Below are positions 1 to 4,106 of a stretch of 5,943 bases of DNA, piece after piece. Each line of letters begins with the position of its first letter. Within the stretch, counting starts at the first letter, position 1. Source of the DNA: Minisyncoccota bacterium (GTDB taxonomy: Bacteria > Patescibacteriota > Minisyncoccia > Minisyncoccales > MHMH01); NCBI GenBank assembly GCA_028694095.1, contig JAQUTZ010000005.1, positions 19,519 through 25,461 of the forward strand, given 5' to 3'. The notes below the pieces were generated by a model, which ran no database searches, was not told the origin of the DNA, and saw nothing but the letters and a program-made list of their open reading frames with translations. The translations under genes were made by a program, and so were the position numbers.

Positions 1-521
1 AAATGCATAGCTATGGCATTTGGGGTGAGCTTGTGTAAAATACTCTCCAAGCTCTTTTCGAAATTTGCTCCCATTCTGTCTAATTTATTAATAAAGCAGA
101 TTCTGGAAACCTTGTACTTGTCAGCCTGCCTCCAAACGGTTTCAGACTGGGGCTCGACTCCCGCAACTCCGTCAAAAACGACCACTGCTCCGTCCAGCAC
201 CCTTAAAGATCTCTGGACCTCGGCGGTAAAATCGATGTGTCCGGGGGTATCGATAATATTGATTCTGTATTCGTTTTCTTTTGTTTTTTCCTTTCCGATA
301 GGAGTCCAAAAACAAGTGGTGGCTGCGGAAGTGACGGTAATTCCCCTTTCTCTTTCTTGTTCCATCCAGTCCATAATTGCAGCTCCTTCGTGGACTTCCC
401 CTATTTTATGTGAAATTCCGGTGTAAAATAAAACACGCTCCGAAACGGTTGTTTTTCCTGCGTCGATATGGGCAATAATCCCAATATCCCTTACTCTTTC
501 TATAGGATAAGCTCTAGGCAT
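1..521 (-). CDS. fusA: Elongation factor G, N-terminal part (cut by window edge)
   Basis: This is the translational GTPase that moves tRNAs and mRNA through the ribosome after peptide bond formation. The first 173 residues are present and the rest lies beyond the left edge. The GTP-binding domain is clear: P-loop AHIDAGKTT at residues 17-25, the switch I segment [13 protein letters not shown] at about 57-69, DTPGH at 91-95 and NKLD at 145-148. The N-terminus [20 protein letters not shown] matches the usual EF-G start. The gene begins 9 nt after the rpsG stop codon, so it is the third gene of the rpsL-rpsG-fusA operon and is probably expressed from the promoters upstream of rpsL. No Shine-Dalgarno sequence is visible before the ATG, so translational coupling to rpsG is plausible (inference). 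The conserved order and motifs distinguish it from other translational GTPases. Confidence 0.97.
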   Translation of the reverse strand, partial: MPRAYPIERVRDIGIIAHIDAGKTTVSERVLFYTGISHKIGEVHEGAAIMDWMEQERERGITVTSAATTCFWTPIGKEKTKENEYRINIIDTPGHIDFTAEVQRSLRVLDGAVVVFDGVAGVEPQSETVWRQADKYKVSRICFINKLDRMGANFEKSLESILHKLTPNAIAMH

Positions 522-530
522 AGTGTTTTT

Positions 531-1001
531 TTACCACGAGAAATGGGCGAAGGCTCTGTTGGCTTCGGCCATTTTATGAGTATTTTCTTTTTTTCTAACG
601 GCAGCGCCTTCGTTTTTTGCTGAAGCCATAAGCTCGTCAGCCAGTTTTTGCGCCATAGCCCTTCCCTTTCCCGATCTGGCAGCTTCGATTATCCAGCGGA
701 AAGCCAAAGCCTGTTTCCGGTCCCCCCTCACTTCCCTGGGAACCTGGTATGTAGCTCCTCCGACTCTCTTGGGCTTTATTTCCAAAAGAGGAGAAGCGTT
801 CCTTATAGCCAGCTCAAAAACCTCCAAAGGCTCTTTCTTGGTTTTTTCCTTTATAATCTCAAAGGCGTCGTAGACTATTTTCCTGGCCGTAGACTTCTTC
901 CCTCTTTCCATCACGTTGTTGATGAATTTGGCAACCCTGACGCTCTGGTATATCGGGTCTGGGGCCGGAATTCTTTTTTCAGCTTTTTTACCTCTTGCCA
1001 T
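531..1001 (-). CDS. rpsG: 30S ribosomal protein S7
   Basis: S7 is a primary assembly protein of the 30S head; it binds the 3' major domain of 16S rRNA and lines the E site. The 156-residue product has the normal bacterial length. It carries the family's hallmark stretches: a basic N-terminus ([10 protein letters not shown]), the [23 protein letters not shown] region, [21 protein letters not shown], and a C-terminal [20 protein letters not shown]. The ATG lies 5 nt after the rpsL stop codon and the stop lies 9 nt before fusA, the standard str-operon arrangement. The short AT-rich gap before the ATG has no Shine-Dalgarno sequence, so coupling to rpsL translation is likely (inference). In some bacteria S7 represses its own operon, but no such operator can be recognised here. 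Confidence 0.98.
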   Translation of the reverse strand: MARGKKAEKRIPAPDPIYQSVRVAKFINNVMERGKKSTARKIVYDAFEIIKEKTKKEPLEVFELAIRNASPLLEIKPKRVGGATYQVPREVRGDRKQALAFRWIIEAARSGKGRAMAQKLADELMASAKNEGAAVRKKENTHKMAEANRAFAHFSW

Positions 1002-1006
1002 AATTA

Positions 1007-1420
1007 TTATTTAGCGGATTTCTTAGTTCCGTATTTTGATCTTTCCTGCTTCCTGCCTTCGACTCCAGCAGAGTCTAAAACTCCCCTGACTACGTGGTAT
1101 CTGACTCCGGGAAGGTCTTTAACCCTGCCCCCCCTTATAACCACCACCGAGTGCTCCTGGAGATTATGCCCTTCGCCGGGAATGTAGGCTGTAACCTCCA
1201 TGCCGTTAGTCAGCCTCACCCTGGCCACTTTTCTCAAGGCGGAGTTAGGCTTTTTGGGAGTAGTCGTAAAAACCTTCAAGCAGACTCCCCTCCTAAAAGG
1301 AGAGGTGTATTCAACGGGCCTGTTCTTTAAAACGTTAAAACCGAAAGTCAGGGCGGGTGAAGCGTCCTTCTTCTGGGTTTTCTTTCTTCCTTTTTTCACC
1401 AGTTGATTAATTGTCGGCAT
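1007..1420 (-). CDS. rpsL: 30S ribosomal protein S12, with extra internal segment
   Basis: S12 sits at the decoding centre of the 30S subunit and affects accuracy of tRNA selection. The conserved core is complete: [22 protein letters not shown] at about residues 52-73, [29 protein letters not shown] at 81-109, and the C-terminal RSKYGTKK. The lysines of PKKPNS (56-57) correspond to the streptomycin-response site. The protein is 137 residues, against about 124 in E. coli. The difference is a segment of about 13 residues between PAL (22-24) and the PFRRGVC motif (41-47). From memory, many Patescibacteria have a similar insertion. The gene is first in the rpsL-rpsG-fusA operon. Its leader of about 80-100 nt shows no Shine-Dalgarno sequence next to the ATG. 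Confidence 0.98.
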   Translation of the reverse strand: MPTINQLVKKGRKKTQKKDASPALTFGFNVLKNRPVEYTSPFRRGVCLKVFTTTPKKPNSALRKVARVRLTNGMEVTAYIPGEGHNLQEHSVVVIRGGRVKDLPGVRYHVVRGVLDSAGVEGRKQERSKYGTKKSAK

Positions 1421-1504
1421 GTTTAAAAATTGAAGATAAAATAAAAAATGATTTCTCTTTGCAATCCGTTAAATCGAGGCTTCCCTCTCTTAATTCAGAT
1501 TGTC

Positions 1505-1533
1505 ATTTTATCATTCGATTGTAAGTTTAGCAA
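1505..1533 (-). promoter_or_regulatory. Candidate promoter P2 for the rpsL operon
   Basis: A second set of boxes lies just downstream of P1: TTGCTA (1533-1528), a 17-nt spacer, and TAAAAT (1510-1505, 5 of 6 consensus bases). Its -35 overlaps the -10 of P1 by 2 nt, so both could not be occupied by RNA polymerase at once. The same -35 hexamer TTGCTA, again with a 17-nt spacer, occurs in the candidate ndk promoter. The predicted start is near 1498, giving a leader of about 78 nt. Confidence 0.5.
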
Positions 1534-1551
1534 ATTAGCCCAAACTGTCAA
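1524..1551 (-). promoter_or_regulatory. Candidate promoter P1 for the rpsL operon
   Basis: Reading on the minus strand, a perfect -35 hexamer TTGACA (1551-1546) is followed after 16 nt by TAAACT (1529-1524, 4 of 6 consensus bases) preceded by TGC, an extended -10 motif. Transcription would start near 1517, giving a leader of almost 100 nt before rpsL. The -35 begins only 2 nt after the protease stop codon, so it lies in the intergenic gap just before the ribosomal operon. Confidence 0.5.
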
Positions 1552-1553
1552 TA

Positions 1554-2168
1554 CTAGAAAAGAAAATTCTGCCCGGTGACAAGAGTAAAAAGCAAAGAGG
1601 CGCCTCGGAATATCCAGTTCAACCCAAGAAATATGAAAAATACAAGAATAAAAAGACTGTATTGCCGTAGAAACATTTTGAGCTTGTCGAACTGCGAAGG
1701 GAGAAGGGAAAATAAAATATGGGAGCCGTCGAGGGGAGGGATGGGAATTAAATTGAATATCCCCCAGGCGAAATTGTAAATAACGATAATCCCGAAAAGA
1801 AGCAATACCGGTTCTGGAAGGACGATAAAGCGAATCGCCAGGCCGAAAAGTACGGCTACCAAAAAATTCATAGCCGGTCCGGCCAGGGAAACCTTCAGCG
1901 CCCCCCACCTCTGATCCCTGAAATTAAAAGGATTAATAGGTACGGGCTTGGCCCAGCCGATTATAGGCCCCTGTCCGGCGGTAAGAAGAAGAAGAAGCGC
2001 GGGAAGAATAATCGTTCCGAAAGGATCAATATGTTTTATGGGATTCAAACTAAGCCTGCCGGCGTACTTGGCTGTCGGATCTCCCAACTGCAAAGCAACG
2101 CTTCCGTGGGCTATTTCGTGAAGCATTATGGAAAAAAATAAAACTATTAGCGAAAGTATTGCCAGCAT
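1554..2168 (-). CDS. Site-2-protease family (M50) membrane metalloprotease
   Basis: This is an intramembrane zinc metalloprotease of the bacterial M50/S2P type; its substrate cannot be told from sequence. In the 204-residue reading, the first membrane helix contains the zinc and catalytic motif HEIAHG (His17, Glu18, His21). It is followed by the typical GDPTAKYAGRLSLNPIKHIDPFGTIILP segment, AGPAMN at 96-101, and a second motif NLIPIPPLDGSHIL (139-152) whose Asp147 should be the third zinc ligand. Four to five hydrophobic segments are visible, including about 98-117, 121-142 and 170-187. I chose the ATG at 2168 because the family usually starts just before the first helix. Upstream starts at 2192 or 2309 add a polar tail, and the latter would run through rpmB on the other strand. 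No Shine-Dalgarno sequence is seen, and a promoter may lie immediately upstream. Confidence 0.93.
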   Translation of the reverse strand: MLAILSLIVLFFSIMLHEIAHGSVALQLGDPTAKYAGRLSLNPIKHIDPFGTIILPALLLLLTAGQGPIIGWAKPVPINPFNFRDQRWGALKVSLAGPAMNFLVAVLFGLAIRFIVLPEPVLLLFGIIVIYNFAWGIFNLIPIPPLDGSHILFSLLPSQFDKLKMFLRQYSLFILVFFIFLGLNWIFRGASLLFTLVTGQNFLF

Positions 2169-2187
2169 ACTGGTTCTATGATAACAT
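2159..2187 (+). promoter_or_regulatory. Candidate promoter for rpmB-tRNA-Pro
   Basis: TTGCCA (2159-2164, 5 of 6) is followed after exactly 17 nt by TAACAT (2182-2187, 4 of 6). The expected start point (2194-2196) coincides with the rpmB ATG at 2196, so the message would be leaderless. That would fit the absence of any Shine-Dalgarno sequence there. The promoter overlaps the 5' end of the divergent protease gene. Confidence 0.4.
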
Positions 2188-2207
2188 GTCATCGTATGGC
2201 TAGACAA
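2178..2207 (-). promoter_or_regulatory. Candidate promoter for the M50 protease gene
   Basis: On the minus strand TTGTCT (2207-2202, 4 of 6) is followed after 18 nt by TATCAT (2183-2178, 5 of 6). Transcription would begin near 2171, only a few bases before the ATG at 2168, which implies a leaderless or near-leaderless mRNA. The -35 lies inside the first codons of rpmB on the opposite strand. This is motif evidence only. Confidence 0.35.
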
Positions 2208-2381
2208 TGCGCAATATGCGGAAAAACAGGCATGATGGTCAACAACCGCGTGAAACTTCGCGGTAAGTTCAATCCGACCATCAAAAGAAAACAGCAGCCC
2301 AATCTCCAATGGGTAAAATTGGATTCGGGCAAAAGGGTAAAAGCCTGCGCCAAATGTATTAAGGCGAGGAAAACCCAGTAG
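2196..2381 (+). CDS. rpmB: 50S ribosomal protein L28
   Basis: L28 is a small basic protein of the large ribosomal subunit. The 61-residue product MARQCAICGKTG... has the family's N-terminal signature, the VNNRVKLRGKFNPTIKRKQQPNLQWV core (15-40), and a C-terminal KACAKCIKA. Cys5, Cys8, Cys51 and Cys54 form two CxxC pairs, consistent with the zinc-binding version of L28 (inference). I chose the ATG at 2196 over the upstream in-frame ATG at 2178 because L28 proteins normally begin MARxC, and the extra MITCHR has no counterpart. No Shine-Dalgarno sequence precedes either start. The stop codon is 3 nt before the tRNA, so the two are probably transcribed together. Confidence 0.95.
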   Translation: MARQCAICGKTGMMVNNRVKLRGKFNPTIKRKQQPNLQWVKLDSGKRVKACAKCIKARKTQ

Positions 2382-2384
2382 CGC

Positions 2385-2456
2385 CGGGGCGTCGTATACT
2401 GGTTATTATGCAGGGCTGGGGGTCCTGTGAACTGGGTTCGATTCCCAGCGCCCCGA
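2385..2456 (+). tRNA. tRNA-Pro (anticodon GGG)
   Basis: A full cloverleaf can be drawn over 72 nt. The acceptor stem is CGGGGCG/CGCCCCG (7 bp). The D-loop is ACTGGTTA, with the conserved A14, G18-G19 and A21. The anticodon stem is CAGGG/TCCTG (2411-2415 with 2423-2427), with loop CTGGGGG and anticodon GGG at 2418-2420. The T arm is CTGGG-TTCGATT-CCCAG, and the discriminator is A2456. A C1-G72 pair, A73 and G37 are all proline identity features. The D stem is weak: a G-T pair and a T-T mismatch at the loop end. The variable loop is only 4 nt. CCA is not encoded and must be added enzymatically. Confidence 0.9.
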
Positions 2457-2464
2457 AAGTATTC

Positions 2465-2492
2465 AAAAAGCCGACCCTATGGTCGGTTTTTT
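2465..2492. terminator. Bidirectional intrinsic terminator (tRNA-Pro and 6S-like RNA)
   Basis: The stem CCGACC (2471-2476) and GGTCGG (2481-2486) with a CTAT loop is flanked by five A residues on the left and six T residues on the right. On the plus strand it ends the rpmB-tRNA-Pro transcript 9 nt after the tRNA. On the minus strand the A-run becomes a T-run, so it can also end the non-coding RNA that approaches from the right. Confidence 0.85.
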
Positions 2493-2496
2493 GATT

Positions 2497-2645
2497 CCCC
2501 GCCCCCTTCTAGAGAATTCTTCCGGAAAATTATATAAGTGGGTACCCTCACTGCAACGCTCCGAACGTATCGGCGGCGCGGCAAAATATCGGGCTCCCGT
2601 GAAGAACGTTTGTCCCAGAATCTGCTAGAAAAGAACTAGCGGGGT
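2497..2645 (-). ncRNA. ssrS: 6S RNA-like regulator (SsrS)
   Basis: The minus strand encodes an RNA of about 149 nt with the architecture of 6S RNA, which binds the RNA polymerase holoenzyme by imitating an open promoter. Its ends pair: CCCCGC (2644-2639) with GCGGGG (2502-2497), then UUUUCUAG (2632-2625) with CUAGAAGG (2512-2505), then AGAUUCU (2623-2617) with AGAAUUCU (2520-2513, one bulge). A central bubble follows, with 18 nt (2616-2599) facing 19 nt (2539-2521). An inner helix pairs GGGAGCCC (2598-2591) with GGGUACCC (2547-2540), and an apical hairpin ends in CCGA/UCGG. The blocks GAGCC(C)GAUAUUU and GUGAG resemble E. coli 6S RNA at equivalent places. An extended -10 promoter sits just upstream and a terminator lies just beyond the 3' end. 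There is no open reading frame here. I am fairly sure of the structure and less sure of the family name. Confidence 0.78.
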
Positions 2646-2651
2646 TATTTT

Positions 2652-2660
2652 ATTATACCA
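2652..2660 (-). promoter_or_regulatory. Extended -10 promoter of the 6S-like RNA
   Basis: TGGTATAAT on the minus strand combines a TGn extension with a perfect -10 hexamer. The predicted start (2645-2646) falls one or two bases before the first paired base of the RNA. No good -35 lies 16-18 nt upstream, where only the T-run of the preceding terminator is found. That fits an extended -10 promoter. Confidence 0.75.
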
Positions 2661-2675
2661 AAAATCGAGTCAAGC

Positions 2676-2700
2676 AAAAAGGGACAACCTAAGTTGTCCC
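2676..2700 (-). terminator. Terminator of the ndk/cysteine-rich gene operon
   Basis: On the minus strand, GGGACAAC and GTTGTCCC form a perfect 8-bp stem with a 4-nt loop (2700-2681), followed by a run of five T residues (2680-2676). The TAG stop codon of the cysteine-rich gene lies at the loop edge of this hairpin. It also insulates the 6S-like RNA promoter, which begins 16 nt further on. Confidence 0.88.
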
Positions 2701-2895
2701 TTTGTCTTCTTTATGCTCTTGAGCGCTTTTATTTAGACTGCATTCGCAGCAGTAAACAGGCGTATAAAAATCGCAACTGCTAGCTTCCTTCTTATAAAAA
2801 TCATTCAAGTCTCCTTCCCACATCCTAGCTTCCCTGGCTCTTCTGTTAACGTCGCAAACCGGGAAATGACAGCAACGAAGACAATGCTCTTCCAT
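2689..2895 (-). CDS. Small cysteine-rich protein of unknown function
   Basis: I do not recognise this 68-residue protein. It has eight cysteines: Cys5, Cys8, Cys9 and Cys14 in an N-terminal cluster (CLRCCHFPVC), and Cys41, Cys49, Cys50 and Cys52 in a second one (CDFYTPVYCCEC). Between them is a charged stretch with RRAREAR. There is no signal peptide or membrane segment, so it is probably cytoplasmic. Two four-cysteine groups suggest a small metal-binding (zinc) protein, or less likely an iron-sulfur protein; this is inference. A strong Shine-Dalgarno sequence 4 nt before the ATG supports a real gene. It starts 31 nt after the ndk stop on the same strand and ends inside a terminator hairpin, so it is the last gene of the ndk operon. 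Confidence 0.8.
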   Translation of the reverse strand: MEEHCLRCCHFPVCDVNRRAREARMWEGDLNDFYKKEASSCDFYTPVYCCECSLNKSAQEHKEDKGTT

Positions 2896-2899
2896 CTTT

Positions 2900-2907
2900 C
2901 CCTCCTT
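2900..2907 (-). promoter_or_regulatory. Strong ribosome binding site of the cysteine-rich gene
   Basis: AAGGAGGG on the minus strand lies 4 nt before the ATG at 2895 and fixes that start. It contrasts with ndk just upstream, which has no visible Shine-Dalgarno sequence. Confidence 0.85.
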
Positions 2908-2926
2908 AAAATCTTGCGACTTTACC

Positions 2927-3532
2927 TTACTCTAGAATTCCGTCTAAATTAACGTCGTACAAAATGTGCTCCTGAACAAGCTTGTATTTCATCAGCTCTT
3001 CCGGCTTAAACCACAAATTTATTTCATCTTCGGCTTCTTTAACAGAACCCGAGGCGTGAACGAGGTTCCTGATCGACCGGTCGCTGGCGTCGGAAATCTG
3101 ATACGAATCCAAAACGTAATCTCCCCTGATCGTTCCAACGTCCGAAGTCAAAGGTTCGGTGCCCCCGGTAATCTTTCTGACTATTTTTACGGCATTAGCT
3201 CCCTTCCAAACCATGGCTATCACCGGACTGGAAGACATATATTTCTTCAGCTTCTCCAGGGTCATGCCCGACATTTCCATGGGATCTTCTGTTGGGGGAT
3301 TTTCCCCTTTTTCCTTATAGGCCTGGATGGTTTTTTCTCCGTTCTTCATTCTCCACTCCGGGTCCAAGGTATAATGCTTTTCCACGAAATCCGAGGTGGG
3401 AACAAGCATCTTTAATCCGATCAGCTTTAATCCTATCCTTTCGTACCTTTGGACTATTTCCCCTATCAAGGATCTTTGAATGCCGTCCGGCTTAATAAGA
3501 ACCAGTGTTTTTTCTATTTTTGATTCGTCCAT
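2927..3532 (-). CDS. ndk: Nucleoside diphosphate kinase, enlarged form
   Basis: The enzyme transfers the terminal phosphate of ATP to other (deoxy)nucleoside diphosphates through a phosphohistidine and balances NTP and dNTP pools. The family core is clear: TLVLIKPDGIQRSLIGEI at 9-26 (Lys14 in the nucleotide site), SSPVIAMVWKGANAV at 101-115, GTIRGDY at 133-139, and the active-site His159 in NLVHASGSVKEAEDEINLWF. At 201 residues it is about 60 longer than the usual bacterial enzyme. The additions are a polar insertion at about 55-98, a shorter one at about 140-154 before the catalytic histidine, and a C-terminal tail of about 25 residues. The start is supported by the family N-terminus. No Shine-Dalgarno sequence is visible in the AT-rich leader. 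It heads a two-gene unit with the cysteine-rich gene. Confidence 0.96.
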   Translation of the reverse strand: MDESKIEKTLVLIKPDGIQRSLIGEIVQRYERIGLKLIGLKMLVPTSDFVEKHYTLDPEWRMKNGEKTIQAYKEKGENPPTEDPMEMSGMTLEKLKKYMSSSPVIAMVWKGANAVKIVRKITGGTEPLTSDVGTIRGDYVLDSYQISDASDRSIRNLVHASGSVKEAEDEINLWFKPEELMKYKLVQEHILYDVNLDGILE

Positions 3533-3560
3533 AAAATTTAATTGATATTAATACAATCAC

Positions 3561-3589
3561 TTTATATCCCATTTCTGGAAAATTAGCAA
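3561..3589 (-). promoter_or_regulatory. Candidate ndk promoter
   Basis: On the minus strand TTGCTA (3589-3584, 4 of 6) is followed after 17 nt by TATAAA (3566-3561, 5 of 6). Transcription would start near 3554, leaving a leader of about 22 nt before ndk. The -35 hexamer is identical to that of the candidate rpsL P2 promoter. Confidence 0.55.
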
Positions 3590-3605
3590 CTGCCGAAATT
3601 CCGTA

Positions 3606-3635
3606 TTGACATCCGCTCCCCGGCGATGATAGCTT
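3606..3635 (+). promoter_or_regulatory. Candidate promoter of the three-gene cassette
   Basis: A consensus -35, TTGACA (3606-3611), lies upstream of the cassette. The best -10 at an acceptable distance is weak: TAGCTT at 3630-3635 after 18 nt. A strong -35 with a poor -10 could mean activator-dependent or low basal expression, but this is only a guess from sequence. Confidence 0.35.
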
Positions 3636-3660
3636 GATTTAGACAGCACATTAATAATCG

Positions 3661-3666
3661 AGGAGG
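3661..3666 (+). promoter_or_regulatory. Strong ribosome binding site of the deoxyribosyltransferase-like gene
   Basis: AGGAGG lies 5 nt before the ATG at 3672 and fixes the start of the first cassette gene. Confidence 0.85.
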
Positions 3667-3671
3667 AAAAA

Positions 3672-4073
3672 ATGAAAATATTCCTAATATCGCCGGTAAG
3701 AAACGTTTCCTCAAAAGAAAGGGAGGAAATCAGGGCCTATGTCGCCCGCCTTGAAGGCCGGGGCCACAAGGTCCACTGGCCCGAAAGGGACACCGACCAG
3801 CAGGACAAAATAGGACTCCGGATTATAACTGACAACAAGAACGCCCTTGCTGCAGCCGACGAAATCCACATATGGTGGCAATGGGAAGAAAAGGAATGGT
3901 GGCAGAAGCTCTTCTGGTGGATAAAAGAGAAAAAGTCCACGGGGTCGCTTTTCGACTTCGGAATGGCTTTTGCACTCGGGAAAAGAATACTGCTGGCCAA
4001 TTACCAATCGGTGAACGCCACCCCCCAAAAAAGCTTTAACAACGTACTGCTGAAGCTGCATAAAAAAGCTTAG
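3672..4073 (+). CDS. Nucleoside 2-deoxyribosyltransferase-like protein
   Basis: The 133-residue protein resembles the small nucleoside 2-deoxyribosyltransferase / nucleotide N-glycosidase superfamily, whose members cleave or exchange the bond between a base and (deoxy)ribose. Seen in sequence: an N-terminal strand MKIFLISPVRN, a helix and a second strand (HKVHWPERD), NALAAADEIHIWW at 57-69 in the usual position of the conserved acidic loop, and GSLFDFGMAFALGKRILLAN at 91-110. That last stretch matches the family's GTxxExGxAxALGKP-type motif. The expected catalytic Glu position appears to be Asp95, a notable substitution. A tryptophan-rich stretch (68-83) interrupts the domain. It heads a plus-strand cassette with a strong ribosome binding site, 33 nt before the radical SAM gene. 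The superfamily assignment is moderate and the substrate is unknown. Confidence 0.75.
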   Translation: MKIFLISPVRNVSSKEREEIRAYVARLEGRGHKVHWPERDTDQQDKIGLRIITDNKNALAAADEIHIWWQWEEKEWWQKLFWWIKEKKSTGSLFDFGMAFALGKRILLANYQSVNATPQKSFNNVLLKLHKKA

Positions 4074-4093
4074 TCTTGCGAACGAAGGTATTG

Positions 4094-4101
4094 AAAGGAG
4101 G
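4094..4101 (+). promoter_or_regulatory. Strong ribosome binding site of the radical SAM gene
   Basis: AAAGGAGG lies 5 nt before the ATG at 4107, in the 33-nt gap after the preceding gene, and fixes the start of the radical SAM protein. Confidence 0.85.
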
Positions 4102-4106
4102 AGAAA

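Noticed and set aside
13..426. Plus-strand reading frame of 137 codons
   Set aside because: It lies opposite the conserved GTPase domain of fusA and its translation shows no family motif; it is a shadow of the real gene.
1677..1703. TTCGACAAGCTCA-like sequence on the minus strand, resembling a widespread short intergenic repeat
   Set aside because: It occurs once, inside the M50 protease frame where QFDKLK fits the protein sequence naturally, so coincidence is more likely than a repeat insertion.
2178..2195. Upstream start for L28 adding MITCHR
   Set aside because: L28 proteins normally begin MARxC, and the extra residues have no counterpart and no ribosome binding site.
2169..2309. Longer N-terminus for the M50 protease (ATG at 2309 or 2192)
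   Set aside because: The extra residues are polar, precede the usual first helix, and for the 2309 start are antisense to conserved L28 codons.
2493..2650. Small SRP RNA, tmRNA or RNase P RNA as alternatives for the non-coding RNA
   Set aside because: There is no SRP apical domain with its conserved internal loops, no tRNA-like ends or tag frame for tmRNA, and it is far too short with no P4 core for RNase P. The end-paired rod with a central bubble fits 6S RNA best.
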